A DNA stretch of 64,000 bases from Pseudarthrobacter sp. (GTDB lineage Bacteria > Actinomycetota > Actinomycetes > Actinomycetales > Micrococcaceae): assembly GCA_031178005.1 (NCBI GenBank), contig JAPSJV010000002.1:62001-126000 (forward strand). The letters run 5' to 3'. The notes beneath the pieces are model-generated. The model was not told the DNA's origin. It did no database searches and worked only from the letters and a program-made list of their open reading frames with translations. This document shows positions 28,505-37,688 of the stretch, piece after piece. Each line of letters opens with the position of its first letter. The stretch's first letter is position 1. The position numbers and the translations under genes are program-made.

Positions 28505-29179
28505 CTACAGACCAAGGTGCCCGTTCAGCTCCGCCAGCGACTTCACGGTGGTGTAGTTGTACGCCGTGCACTGCGGATCGAAGCCGCGGTCCAGCAGGAC
28601 GGTATTCGTAAATCCGAGGTCGTTGGCCGGCATGAGGTCGTAGCGCGTGTGCGATGAGACGTGCAGGAACTGCTCGGGGGTGGCGTTCAGCTGCTGCAGC
28701 ATGTATTCGAAGGCCTGGTACCGGGGCTTGTAATACCCGGCCTGCTCGGCGGTGAACACGGCGTGGAAGGTAGTTCCCAGGCGCGGCACATTGACGTCCA
28801 GGAAGCTGGTATCGGCGTTGGAAAGGATCACCAGCTTGTAGTTCTCGCCCATGGTCTTCAGCGGCCCGGGCACGTCCTCATGCGCGCCCCAGCCCAGGAC
28901 CGTGGCACCAAACTGCGCGCCGGCGTCGGGAGTCAGCTCCAGGTTCCACTTCCGGCAGGTGCGGTCGTAGGCATCCTGGAGCACCTGCTCGTAGGCGTAA
29001 TACTCGCCGCACACCTGGTCGTAGCGGTAGTTACGGAAGTCGCGCAAGAAGGCCGGCAGCTGCTGCTCAGGGACCCGGCCGTCCAGGATCTTCCGGGTGG
29101 TGGGGTCCAGCACCCAGTTGATCAGCGTGCCGTAGCAATCGAAGGAGATGTACTCCGGGCGGAAGCTGGTGGTGGCCAT
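28505..29179 (-). CDS. Haloacid dehalogenase type II (HAD superfamily)
   Basis: EYISFDCYGTLINW, LVILSNADTSFL, HVSSHTRYDLMPANDLGF. Confidence 0.88.
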   Translation of the reverse strand: MATTSFRPEYISFDCYGTLINWVLDPTTRKILDGRVPEQQLPAFLRDFRNYRYDQVCGEYYAYEQVLQDAYDRTCRKWNLELTPDAGAQFGATVLGWGAHEDVPGPLKTMGENYKLVILSNADTSFLDVNVPRLGTTFHAVFTAEQAGYYKPRYQAFEYMLQQLNATPEQFLHVSSHTRYDLMPANDLGFTNTVLLDRGFDPQCTAYNYTTVKSLAELNGHLGL

Positions 29180-29259
29180 GGTGGATCCTTCGCTGGGTAT
29201 TTACAGAATGAATATCCATTGTTCCCCACTGACAGAGCCGCCCCGGAACGGTAGTGTGA

Positions 29260-29279
29260 TAGCGCTAACAACGTTGTAA
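29260..29279. promoter_or_regulatory. LacI-type operators upstream of GH127 (TAGCGCTA overlapping ACAACGTTGT)
   Basis: tagcgctaacaacgttgtaa; two abutting palindromes. Confidence 0.7.
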
Positions 29280-29294
29280 TAGAGGAGCCCTCCC

Positions 29295-31631
29295 ATGAGC
29301 CTTGCCGGCTCGCAGCCCCTGGTGCCGCCGTCGTCCTTCCACCTCTCGCGGGTGCGCCTGCTGGACGGTGATTTCAAAGCCGCCCAAGACACGGACATCC
29401 GTTACCTCTTAAGCCTGGATCCGGACCGCCTCTTCGCGCCCTTCCGCAGGGAAGCGGGACTTACGACGCCGGTACCCGGTTATGGCGGGTGGGAGGCGGA
29501 AGGCCTGGACGGGCACATCGGCGGCCACTACGTGTCGGCCTGCGCCCAGCTGTTCGCTGCCACCGGGGATCCGCGGCTCAGCCGGAAGCTGCAGGAGGCT
29601 TTGGACGTCCTGGCCGAATGCCAGGACGTCGCCGGCGGCTACTTGGGAGGCGTTCCCGGCGGCCGGCAACTGGGCGGGGAACTTGCGGCAGGGAAGATCG
29701 ACGCAGACCTGTTCACCCTGAACGGCCGCTGGGTTCCGCTGTACAACCTGCACAAAACGTTCGCCGGCCTCCTCGACGCGTACCAATATGCCGGGGCGGA
29801 ACAGGCGTTGCCCATGCTCATAGCCCTCGCGGACTGGTGGCTCGGCGCCTCGCAGAACATCGACGAGGAGGCCTTCGAGGAGCTCCTGCGCACCGAGTTC
29901 GGCGGCCTCAATGACACGTTCACAAGCCTCTACCAACTCACCGGCGAGGAAAAGTACCTCCAGGAGGCCCGCCGTTTTGCGCACCGGGCCATCCTGGATC
30001 CGCTGATCCGGGGCAGGGACGCGCTGGACGGGCTGCACGCCAACACCCAGATCCCCAAGGTGGTGGGCTACGAACGTTTTGCCCAGGCGACAAAAGATCC
30101 AGACTTCACCCGCGCCTCGGACGCTTTCTGGGACACGGTCCTCACCCGGCGCACGGTGTCGATCGGCGGGAACAGCGTCCGGGAACACTTCCACCCGTCC
30201 CGCGATTTCGCGCCGATGGTCCAGGACGCGCAGGGCCCCGAAACCTGCAACACCTACAACATGCTCAAGCTGGCCAAGCTCCGCTTCGAACGTACCGGCA
30301 ATCCCGCCGCCGTGGATTTCTACGAACGCGCCACCTACAACCACATCCTGTCCTCGCAGCACCCGGACGGCGGATTCGCCTACTTCACTCCCATGCGGCC
30401 CGCGCACTACCGGGTGTACTCCAAAGCTCAGGAATCGATGTGGTGCTGCGTCGGGTCCGGCCTGGAAAACCACGCCCGCTACGGTGAACTCATCTACAGC
30501 CACACCCCGGACCAGCTCCTGGTGAACCTGTATATTCCGTCCCAGCTGGACTGGGCCGAGCGCGGCGTGCACGTCCGGCTGGAGACGGACTTCCCGGGGT
30601 CCGGCACGGTGACCCTGCATGTCACAGCTGCGGCGCCCACGGAGTTCACGCTCCGGCTCCGCCGTCCGGGCTGGGCTACCGGAATGAGGATCGTGAATGT
30701 AAGGTCCGACGGCGGCACACGGGTTCCGGAGCCTTCCCCAGCTCTTGAAGGCCGCGGGGACCTCCTGCTCACCCGGACCTGGCAGGGCACCAGCGCCGTC
30801 ACCCTGGAGCTCGACGCCGAAATCCGGGCCGAGCCGTTGCCGGACGGCTTGCCGTGGGTCTCCTTCCTTTATGGACCAGTAGTCCTGGCCGCCCGCAACG
30901 GCACCGAAGGCGTCCCAACGTTCGAGGCTCCCGATGAGCGGATGGGCCATGTCGCTTCCGGGCTACATCTGCCGCTCGCGCACACGCCGGTGGTCACGGC
31001 ACCCAACCCTGCCTCCGCCGTCGTACTTCTTGAGAAGGAAACACTGACCGCCCAACTGAGCGCCACCCTGGGAAATGAACCGCGGACGATCACCCTGGAG
31101 CCTTTCTCGGGCATCCACGGCGAGCGCTACACGGTCTATTGGCCCACCGGCGTTTCCGCGGAACAGCGGCAGGCGGAACTTGCCGCGATGGATACGGAGG
31201 CCGACGCCGGGACGCGGGTGATCGATGCGGTGGCGGCCGGTGAGCAGCAGCCGGAGTCCGATCATCACTTTGAGGGCGAAGGTACCCGCGCGGGCGGCGC
31301 TGAGGGGCTGCACTGGCGGAGCGCAACGGGATGGTTCGCCTACCGCCTGGCCGATCCCGCAGGGGCTCCGGCCGTTCTGCGCGTGCGGTTCCGGGCTTCG
31401 AAAGGCACCCTTTCCGGGCCGGAGGCAACCAGCCAGGAACTCAGGCTGAACGGCATTCCGCTGGCGGCACCCCTTAGGAAGCACTTAGACGGGCCAGTCG
31501 AAATCCAGGACTACGCCGTCCCGGAAGGTGCCACGAGCGCCCTGACATTCTCCGTCCACGCGCTACCGGGGGCCACCACGGGAGATCTGCTGTCCGTCCA
31601 GCTTCTGCGGAAGGATGATGCAACGTTGTAG
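29295..31631 (+). CDS. GH127 beta-L-arabinofuranosidase (DUF1680 family)
   Basis: GPETCNTYNMLKLAKLRFE, SMWCCVGSGLENHARYGE. Confidence 0.92.
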   Translation: MSLAGSQPLVPPSSFHLSRVRLLDGDFKAAQDTDIRYLLSLDPDRLFAPFRREAGLTTPVPGYGGWEAEGLDGHIGGHYVSACAQLFAATGDPRLSRKLQEALDVLAECQDVAGGYLGGVPGGRQLGGELAAGKIDADLFTLNGRWVPLYNLHKTFAGLLDAYQYAGAEQALPMLIALADWWLGASQNIDEEAFEELLRTEFGGLNDTFTSLYQLTGEEKYLQEARRFAHRAILDPLIRGRDALDGLHANTQIPKVVGYERFAQATKDPDFTRASDAFWDTVLTRRTVSIGGNSVREHFHPSRDFAPMVQDAQGPETCNTYNMLKLAKLRFERTGNPAAVDFYERATYNHILSSQHPDGGFAYFTPMRPAHYRVYSKAQESMWCCVGSGLENHARYGELIYSHTPDQLLVNLYIPSQLDWAERGVHVRLETDFPGSGTVTLHVTAAAPTEFTLRLRRPGWATGMRIVNVRSDGGTRVPEPSPALEGRGDLLLTRTWQGTSAVTLELDAEIRAEPLPDGLPWVSFLYGPVVLAARNGTEGVPTFEAPDERMGHVASGLHLPLAHTPVVTAPNPASAVVLLEKETLTAQLSATLGNEPRTITLEPFSGIHGERYTVYWPTGVSAEQRQAELAAMDTEADAGTRVIDAVAAGEQQPESDHHFEGEGTRAGGAEGLHWRSATGWFAYRLADPAGAPAVLRVRFRASKGTLSGPEATSQELRLNGIPLAAPLRKHLDGPVEIQDYAVPEGATSALTFSVHALPGATTGDLLSVQLLRKDDATL

Positions 31632-31632
31632 T
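31618..31632. promoter_or_regulatory. LacI-type operator overlapping the GH127 stop codon
   Basis: atgcaacgttgtagt, 54 nt upstream of the lacI-family ATG. Confidence 0.65.
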
Positions 31633-31684
31633 GTGGGGCTGAGGGGCCAAATCCGGGCCTGGAAACTTCATGGCTGGAGGCAGG

Positions 31685-32692
31685 ATGGCAGCGACGCTTC
31701 ATGACGTGGCGCGCGTCGCGGGGGTCTCTTTCAAGACCGTGTCCAACGTCATCAACAACCATCCGTATGTCCGCGACACCACGCGCGCCAAGGTTGAAGA
31801 AGCCATCAAGGAATTGGGGTACCGCCCCAACCTCACGGCCCGCAGTCTGCGCTCCGGGCAGACGGGAGCCATCACGTTGGCCCTGCCCCAGCTGAAGCTG
31901 CCGTACTTTGCCGAACTTGCCGACGCCGTTATTGAGGCCGCGGCCAAGCATGGCTTGGTGGTGCTGATCGAGCAGACCGGGGCGGACCGGGACCGCGAGC
32001 TGGAAGTCATGGCCAGCCCGCGCCTGAAGATGTCCGACGGCCTCATCTTCAGCCCGCTCGCCCTGGGCCAGGAAGATGTGGACCTGATCAAGGCGGATGT
32101 GCCGGTGGTGCTGTTGGGCGAGCGCATCTTCGGCAGCAAGTCCGATCACGTGACCATGCAGAACATCGCCGCCGCCCGGGCAGCCACCGAGCACCTGCTG
32201 GACCTGGGCCGGAAGCGGATCGCCGTGGTGGGCGCGCACGAGGGCGAAGTGATCGGCTCGGCCGGGCTCCGCCTGCGCGGTTACCGCGAGGCGCTCGAGG
32301 CACGTGGCATTCCCTACGATGACGGCATCGTCGCCTATGTGGTGGACTGGCATCGGTCCAACGGCGCCGCCGCCATGCACGAACTCCTGGACAGCGGCGC
32401 GGAGTTCGACGCCGTCTTCGGGCTCAACGACACCCTGGCCCAGGGTGCCGTCCGTGTCCTGCAGGAAGCCGGCTTCCGCGTCCCGGACGACGTCGCCGTG
32501 ATCGGCTTCGATGACCTCGACGAAACCCGCTACACCCTGCCCACGCTCAGCACCGTGGATCCGGGCCGGGTGGAGATCGCGGAGACAGCAATCCGGATGC
32601 TCCGGGAACGGATCAAGAACAACGACGGCGGCCCGCCCCGGGAAATCGAAACGGCCTTCCGCGTGGTGGCCAGGGAGTCGACGGTGGGGTAA
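31685..32692 (+). CDS. LacI family regulator, probable arabinan/arabinose repressor
   Basis: ATLHDVARVAGVSFKTVSNVINNHPYVRDTTRAKVEEAIKELGYRPNLTARSLRSG. Confidence 0.93.
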   Translation: MAATLHDVARVAGVSFKTVSNVINNHPYVRDTTRAKVEEAIKELGYRPNLTARSLRSGQTGAITLALPQLKLPYFAELADAVIEAAAKHGLVVLIEQTGADRDRELEVMASPRLKMSDGLIFSPLALGQEDVDLIKADVPVVLLGERIFGSKSDHVTMQNIAAARAATEHLLDLGRKRIAVVGAHEGEVIGSAGLRLRGYREALEARGIPYDDGIVAYVVDWHRSNGAAAMHELLDSGAEFDAVFGLNDTLAQGAVRVLQEAGFRVPDDVAVIGFDDLDETRYTLPTLSTVDPGRVEIAETAIRMLRERIKNNDGGPPREIETAFRVVARESTVG

Positions 32693-32721
32693 CTCGCCCC
32701 TCGATGGTTCCCGGCCAATGG

Positions 32722-33591
32722 TCAGTTGCCGATTTCGGTACGTACCGCATAGAGCTCGGGAAAGAACGTCAGGTCAAGGGCGCGCCGGAGGAAATCGACG
32801 CCGGAGGACCCGCCGGTGCCGGTTTTGAACCCGATGGTGCGCTGGACCGTGCGGAGGTGACGAAAGCGCCAGGCCTGGAAGTTGTCCTCCAGGTCCACCA
32901 GGTCTTCACAGGCTTCGTAGTATCCCCACGGGGTTTCTTCCGACTCGTAAATCTCCTTGAATACAGGGACCAACGATGCCTGGAACACCCACGGGAGAGT
33001 AACGTCCCGCTCCAGGATGTCGTCACTGACGGCGTACCCTTCCCGTGCCAGTGCCCGCAGGAACGCGTCGTAGACGGTCGGTTCATGCAAGAGGTCGGAC
33101 AGCATCTTGTGAGCCTCGGGCTCGCTCTCAAATACCTTGAGCATGGTGGCGTTCTTGTTGCCGAGGATGAATTCGACCGCGCGGTATTGGTAGGACTGGA
33201 ACCCTGACGAACTGCCCAGACTTCCGCGGAACTGCGCGTATTCACGTGGCGTGAGGGTGCCCAGGACGGACCACTGCTCTGTCAGCGTGCGTTGGATGGC
33301 CTTGACCCGTGCCAGGCACTTCAATGCCTTACCCAGATCGGACGCGTCCAGCAGCCGCCGGGACTCCCTCAGCTCATGCAGTACGAGTTTCAACCACAGT
33401 TCACTCGTCTGGTGCTGGATGATGAACAGCAGCTCATCATGGTGCTCCGGCTCGCTCAATGGGTGCTGGGATGTGAGCAGCCTGTCCAGGTCCAGGTACC
33501 GGCCGTAGGACATGGTGTCGCGGAAGTCGGTGCGTACGGACTCTTCCAGATCCCGGGCAGCGGTGACGGGCACGTTTTTGGGGGTGGTCAT
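32722..33591 (-). CDS. kynA: Tryptophan 2,3-dioxygenase
   Basis: SYGRYLDLDRLLTSQHPLSEPEHHDELLFIIQHQTSELWLKLVLHEL; RTIGFKTGTGGSSGVDFLRR. Confidence 0.95.
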   Translation of the reverse strand: MTTPKNVPVTAARDLEESVRTDFRDTMSYGRYLDLDRLLTSQHPLSEPEHHDELLFIIQHQTSELWLKLVLHELRESRRLLDASDLGKALKCLARVKAIQRTLTEQWSVLGTLTPREYAQFRGSLGSSSGFQSYQYRAVEFILGNKNATMLKVFESEPEAHKMLSDLLHEPTVYDAFLRALAREGYAVSDDILERDVTLPWVFQASLVPVFKEIYESEETPWGYYEACEDLVDLEDNFQAWRFRHLRTVQRTIGFKTGTGGSSGVDFLRRALDLTFFPELYAVRTEIGN

Positions 33592-33608
33592 GGAAAACGA
33601 TATCAAGT

Positions 33609-33626
33609 TCTTGACGACCGTCAAGA
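33609..33626. promoter_or_regulatory. Palindrome in the divergent kynA/kynB promoter
   Basis: Perfect inverted repeat TCTTGACG-AC-CGTCAAGA. Confidence 0.65.
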
Positions 33627-33663
33627 GATTGAGTTTATGGTTGCCTGCCGATAGCGTGGCGCT

Positions 33664-34464
33664 GTGCGAAGAGTTATTGCCTACGGGCATCACAAGGATC
33701 AGTGGGGAGAACTGTTCCTGCCGCAACAGCCCAGGCAATCAGGGCCGCCTGGCGTTGTGGTTGTTATCCATGGCGGGTACTGGCGCGACCGCTACACTGC
33801 GGATCTTGGCGAACCCCTGGCACTAGACCTTGCGGCCCACGGGTTTGTGGTGTGGAACCTGGAATACCGGCGCGCCGGCACCGACGGAGCCGAGGGCGCA
33901 GGCGGGTGGCCGGCAACATTTGAGGACATTGCCGCCGGGATCGACGCGCTCCGGGACATCGCGCAGGAGTACGGCCTCAACCCGTCCAAAGTGGTGGCCC
34001 TCGGACATTCCGCCGGTGGACACCTGGCTGTTTGGGCAGCCGGCCGCCCCAAGCTCCGGGAAGGAACTCCCGGGGCGAATCCCCGGGTGCCCCTCACAGG
34101 CGCCGTCAGCCAGGCCGGGATTCTGGATCTCACCACTGCGTGGCAACTTGGCCTCAGCTCTGGAGCGGTTGAGAACCTGATGGGATCCACTCCCTTGGAG
34201 CGGGCAGACCGGTATCTTATTGCCGATCCGGTAGCTCAACTGCCTATCGGCGTACCTATCCACGCTGTACACAGCCGTGAAGACGATGCCGCTCCGTTCA
34301 GCCTCTCAGAGACATACGTGGCTGCAGCGGCTGCGGCCGGGGATCCGGCCACACTGCACGAAACCTCTGGCGACCACTTTGCGGTCATCACTCCGGGCAC
34401 GGCCGCTTATGGGATGTGCCGGCAACTTGTTGAGGACATGCTCCGCACAACGACGACGGCGTGA
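33664..34464 (+). CDS. Alpha/beta hydrolase, probable kynurenine formamidase
   Basis: HGGYWRDRY (HGGxW motif), ALGHSAGGHLAVWAAGRP; divergent to kynA; GTG start. Confidence 0.8.
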   Translation: MRRVIAYGHHKDQWGELFLPQQPRQSGPPGVVVVIHGGYWRDRYTADLGEPLALDLAAHGFVVWNLEYRRAGTDGAEGAGGWPATFEDIAAGIDALRDIAQEYGLNPSKVVALGHSAGGHLAVWAAGRPKLREGTPGANPRVPLTGAVSQAGILDLTTAWQLGLSSGAVENLMGSTPLERADRYLIADPVAQLPIGVPIHAVHSREDDAAPFSLSETYVAAAAAAGDPATLHETSGDHFAVITPGTAAYGMCRQLVEDMLRTTTTA

Positions 34465-34537
34465 TGCCTGGCTTCCCCGCGCTGCTTCCGCCGGGCGGGC
34501 AGACAGTCTACGGTGGGCTGCAGACACAAGGAGATTT

Positions 34538-34915
34538 ATGCCAGCTGCCTTCAACCACACCATCATTGCCTCAAAAAACGGCGCAGAGTCCGCGCAGTTC
34601 TATATGGACCTCATCGAAGCGTCCGCGGCCCCCTCGTGGGGACCCTTCACCAACATCCTCCTCGACGGCGGCGTGATGCTGCAGTTCGCGACGCCGCCCG
34701 TCGAAATCCAGATGCAGCACTACGCCTTCCTGGTGGACGATGAGCTGTTCGACCGGGCGTACGCCCGCTTGGTCGAGTGGGATGTCACGCACTGGGCTGA
34801 CCCGCAGATGACCCTTCCCGGCCAGACCAATACCGAGCACGGCGGTCGCGGCGTGTACTTCAAGGACCCCGCCGGCCACGCCGTCGAACTCATCACCAGG
34901 CCCTACCTGGAGTAG
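34538..34915 (+). CDS. VOC (glyoxalase/bleomycin resistance) family protein
   Basis: MPAAFNHTIIASKNGAESAQFYMDLI...HGGRGVYFKDPAGHAVELITRPY; RBS aaggag. Confidence 0.85.
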   Translation: MPAAFNHTIIASKNGAESAQFYMDLIEASAAPSWGPFTNILLDGGVMLQFATPPVEIQMQHYAFLVDDELFDRAYARLVEWDVTHWADPQMTLPGQTNTEHGGRGVYFKDPAGHAVELITRPYLE

Positions 34916-34939
34916 GCGCCACCTGCGGCGCCTACTCCA
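34908..34939. terminator. Hairpin between convergent genes
   Basis: Perfect 13-bp stem tggagtaggcgcc / ggcgcctactcca, 6-nt loop; overlaps VOC stop codon. Confidence 0.7.
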
Positions 34940-34945
34940 CAGCGG

Positions 34946-35326
34946 CTATACGGGCTGGACGTGGCGCCGCAATGCCTCCAGCGTCGACTCCGGCGAGGTA
35001 TTGAAGCAGAAGGGGATGCCAGGTGATGCCTCGCTGCACGTGTTGATGATCCGTTCGAAGAGCTCGGTGTTCTCAGGGAGCATCCTGATGCCACCGCCGA
35101 TCATGACCAAGCCGAGCTGGTGTTGGTCGAATGCCGCACGTACCTGCGCTTCAGCTTCATCCGGAGAGGTGCCAGTGAGGCATGAGACTGCGTCGAAACC
35201 GGCTGCGAGGGTTGCTCCGAAGCCGGACTCGATCCGCTCGGTCATCACGGCTTCATTGAGTTCAGGCGGAAGTTTGCTGTAGTCGAGGGCGTTGGCATGG
35301 ATACCGATCATCAGGATTCGCGTCAT
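34946..35326 (-). CDS. Conserved hypothetical protein
   Basis: Intact ORF MTRILMIGIHANALDYSKLPPELNEAVMTERIESGFGATLAAGFDAVSCL... Confidence 0.7.
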   Translation of the reverse strand: MTRILMIGIHANALDYSKLPPELNEAVMTERIESGFGATLAAGFDAVSCLTGTSPDEAEAQVRAAFDQHQLGLVMIGGGIRMLPENTELFERIINTCSEASPGIPFCFNTSPESTLEALRRHVQPV

Positions 35327-35948
35327 AGGGCTCACTGTGGCACAGGCTCAACAAGTTTCGGGTCTGAACCCTTTGCATGATGTGGTCGATCAAGAGGCCA
35401 ACGATGACTGCAAAGGCGATGGCTGCGACCACACCGATGAACGGGTTTGCGTGAAACCAGTGTCCGAAGAGCGTTCCGATGGCCGCCGAATACGCTGCCC
35501 AACTCATGCCTGCGACGATGCTTAGCGGAATGAACCTCCGCCTCGGGAAAGCAGTCGCTCCTGCTGTCATATTCACGGCGACGCGTCCGATCGGGATGTA
35601 GCGCGCAGTGAGGATGAGCGATGCCGGCCGCAGGTTGAGCGTCCTGTGTGCCCAATCGAAGGTGGCGGCCACTCGCGGCCGCCGCATCCAGGAATATCGG
35701 GTGGTGCCGATTGCCCGCCCCATGGCATACGCAATATTGTCCCCAATGATTGCACCGAAGGCCGCCACCACAATAACCAGCCATAGCCAAGGCGTGCCCG
35801 CATGCACGGCGAGTGCCGCCAGCCCGACAACGACGGTCTCACTCGGGACGGGTGGGAAGAACGCGTCGATGAGGCAGACCGCGGCCAGCATGACGTAGAC
35901 CCATGGCGACGCTGCAGCATCCATGACGAACTGGGTAATGGCTTCCAT
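35262..35948 (-). CDS. DedA family membrane protein
   Basis: DAFFPPVPSETVVVGLAALAVHAGTPWLWLVIVVAAFGAIIGDNIAYAMGRAIG; RYIPIGRVAVNMTAG. Confidence 0.9.
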   Translation of the reverse strand: MEAITQFVMDAAASPWVYVMLAAVCLIDAFFPPVPSETVVVGLAALAVHAGTPWLWLVIVVAAFGAIIGDNIAYAMGRAIGTTRYSWMRRPRVAATFDWAHRTLNLRPASLILTARYIPIGRVAVNMTAGATAFPRRRFIPLSIVAGMSWAAYSAAIGTLFGHWFHANPFIGVVAAIAFAVIVGLLIDHIMQRVQTRNLLSLCHSEPYDANPDDRYPCQRPRLQQTSA

Positions 35949-36152
35949 AATGCCCTTCCTGTGTGCCATTGCCGGAAATGGACGGTCCAGAACTGCGCGC
36001 TGATGGCTACCTGTTCCACGCTATAAATCAGGCATGTGCCCGCACATCGGACTACGGGGTTGATCCATCTCCTACTTACGGCCTGCTTTTGGCGCACGAC
36101 GATAGGACTTTAGTCTGGTGTGCCGGCATGTCCGGCTCCGTAGGATGAGACT

Positions 36153-37688
36153 GTGATTCGACGTCTGCTCTCCGGCCCAGCGGTTGCCACAGGCCTGCTC
36201 TGGCTTGCTTTACTGGTTCCGGTGCTTGTGGGGTCTACGGACACGGGCGCCACCGTCATTGAGCAACGCTCGGCCCTGGTCATGGCCTTGATTGTTGTCC
36301 TGGCGGTCCGCCGGGCTCCGGTCATCGCACTTGCTGCGGCAGTCAGCATCACCCTGCCCGCTGCCTTCACTGAAAACGGTCTGTGGCCGGTGGGCGTTAT
36401 GGTGCTGGGTAGTTACATTGTGGGACGGCAGGCGGAAGTCGGCCGTGCCGCACTACCGGCGTTTATCGGCGTCGCTGTAGTTGGAGTCGGAATTGGCGTC
36501 GCCAGCGGCTCCTTTGGACCCACGATCACAGCGCTGATCATCGAGGTCCTGGCATCCGTTCTGCCGTGGTGGGGTGGCACTTACCTGCGGCACCGCTCGG
36601 AACTCATCGAGGCCGGCTGGACGCGGGCGGCACAGCTGGAGAGCAGGGAAGAACTCGTGGCTGAGCAGGCGCGCGTCCGCGAGCGTGCGGAGATCGCGCG
36701 GGAGATGCACGATTCGCTTGGCCACGAACTAAGTCTGTTGGCCGTCAGCACCGGCGCCCTGGAGGTCACCTCACTCACCGACGAGCAGCGCCAGATAGTT
36801 GTCCGGGTGCGGGAAACCGCCGTGAGGAGCATGGCCGAACTGCACGACATCGTCAACGTCCTTCGCGACGAACACTCCAGCGGCTTCGAAGAGTTGAACG
36901 GACGAAGCCTGCATGATGTTGTCGCGCGGTCGCGTGCGGCGGGGACGAAAGTCGATTTCGTCGTCGACGGCGTGCCGGATACCTGGTCGCCGGCCGTTTC
37001 CAGAGCCGTCCATCGAATTGTGCAGGAGCTGCTCACCAACACTGCCAAACACGCGCCGGATGCTCCCCTGACTCTTCACGTCGGCACCGTCGGGGACATG
37101 GTTCGAATACGTGCCAGGAATCCTGTTGGCCCCTCCGTGCCGATGCGACCAGAGGGTTCGGGACTTCCGGGGATGCGTGAACGGGTCCGGGTCCTGGGCG
37201 GCACCCTGGACGTAGACAACAGCGGTGGGCAATTCGCCGTCGACGTTTCCATCCCAGTCTCCGCTACGCCCAGCAGCCGTCAGGTACCACGGGAGGGCAG
37301 CGCGCCTTCGGCACAAAGCACGGTACACGCGGACCGCCGGACCCATACGCGTCGGACTGCACTCACTGCGGTGGTGCCGGCAGCTTTTGTGCTGGTCGTG
37401 GCAGGAGCACTGTTCGCCACCAACGCCATCACCGTTGCCCGGTCCGGCATGGAGCCCGCAACTTTCGAGCAAATACGAGTCGGACAACTTCGCGCTGACC
37501 TCAACACAATGCTCCCGTTGGCGCACATACAAAAGGCCCCACCGACCTTCAACGAGCCAGAGCAGCCTGCAGGGGCCGCGTGCGAGTACTTCCGGCCTAC
37601 CACCAACCCGTTTGTACTCGGGTCCGACAGTCTCTACCGGCTCTGTTTCGCCGATCAGAAACTCGTCAGTAAAGATGTTGTCTCATGA
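36153..37688 (+). CDS. Two-component sensor histidine kinase (DesK/NarX type) with C-terminal TM and exported tail
   Basis: ERAEIAREMHDSLGHELSLLAVSTGAL H-box; LTNTAKHAPDAPLTLHV; GSGLPGMRERVRVLGG; then TALTAVVPAAFVLVVAGALFATNAI. Confidence 0.9.
   Translation: MIRRLLSGPAVATGLLWLALLVPVLVGSTDTGATVIEQRSALVMALIVVLAVRRAPVIALAAAVSITLPAAFTENGLWPVGVMVLGSYIVGRQAEVGRAALPAFIGVAVVGVGIGVASGSFGPTITALIIEVLASVLPWWGGTYLRHRSELIEAGWTRAAQLESREELVAEQARVRERAEIAREMHDSLGHELSLLAVSTGALEVTSLTDEQRQIVVRVRETAVRSMAELHDIVNVLRDEHSSGFEELNGRSLHDVVARSRAAGTKVDFVVDGVPDTWSPAVSRAVHRIVQELLTNTAKHAPDAPLTLHVGTVGDMVRIRARNPVGPSVPMRPEGSGLPGMRERVRVLGGTLDVDNSGGQFAVDVSIPVSATPSSRQVPREGSAPSAQSTVHADRRTHTRRTALTAVVPAAFVLVVAGALFATNAITVARSGMEPATFEQIRVGQLRADLNTMLPLAHIQKAPPTFNEPEQPAGAACEYFRPTTNPFVLGSDSLYRLCFADQKLVSKDVVS

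Noticed and set aside
29409-30950. 513-aa minus-strand ORF opposite GH127
   Set aside because: Antisense shadow of a confidently identified glycoside hydrolase.
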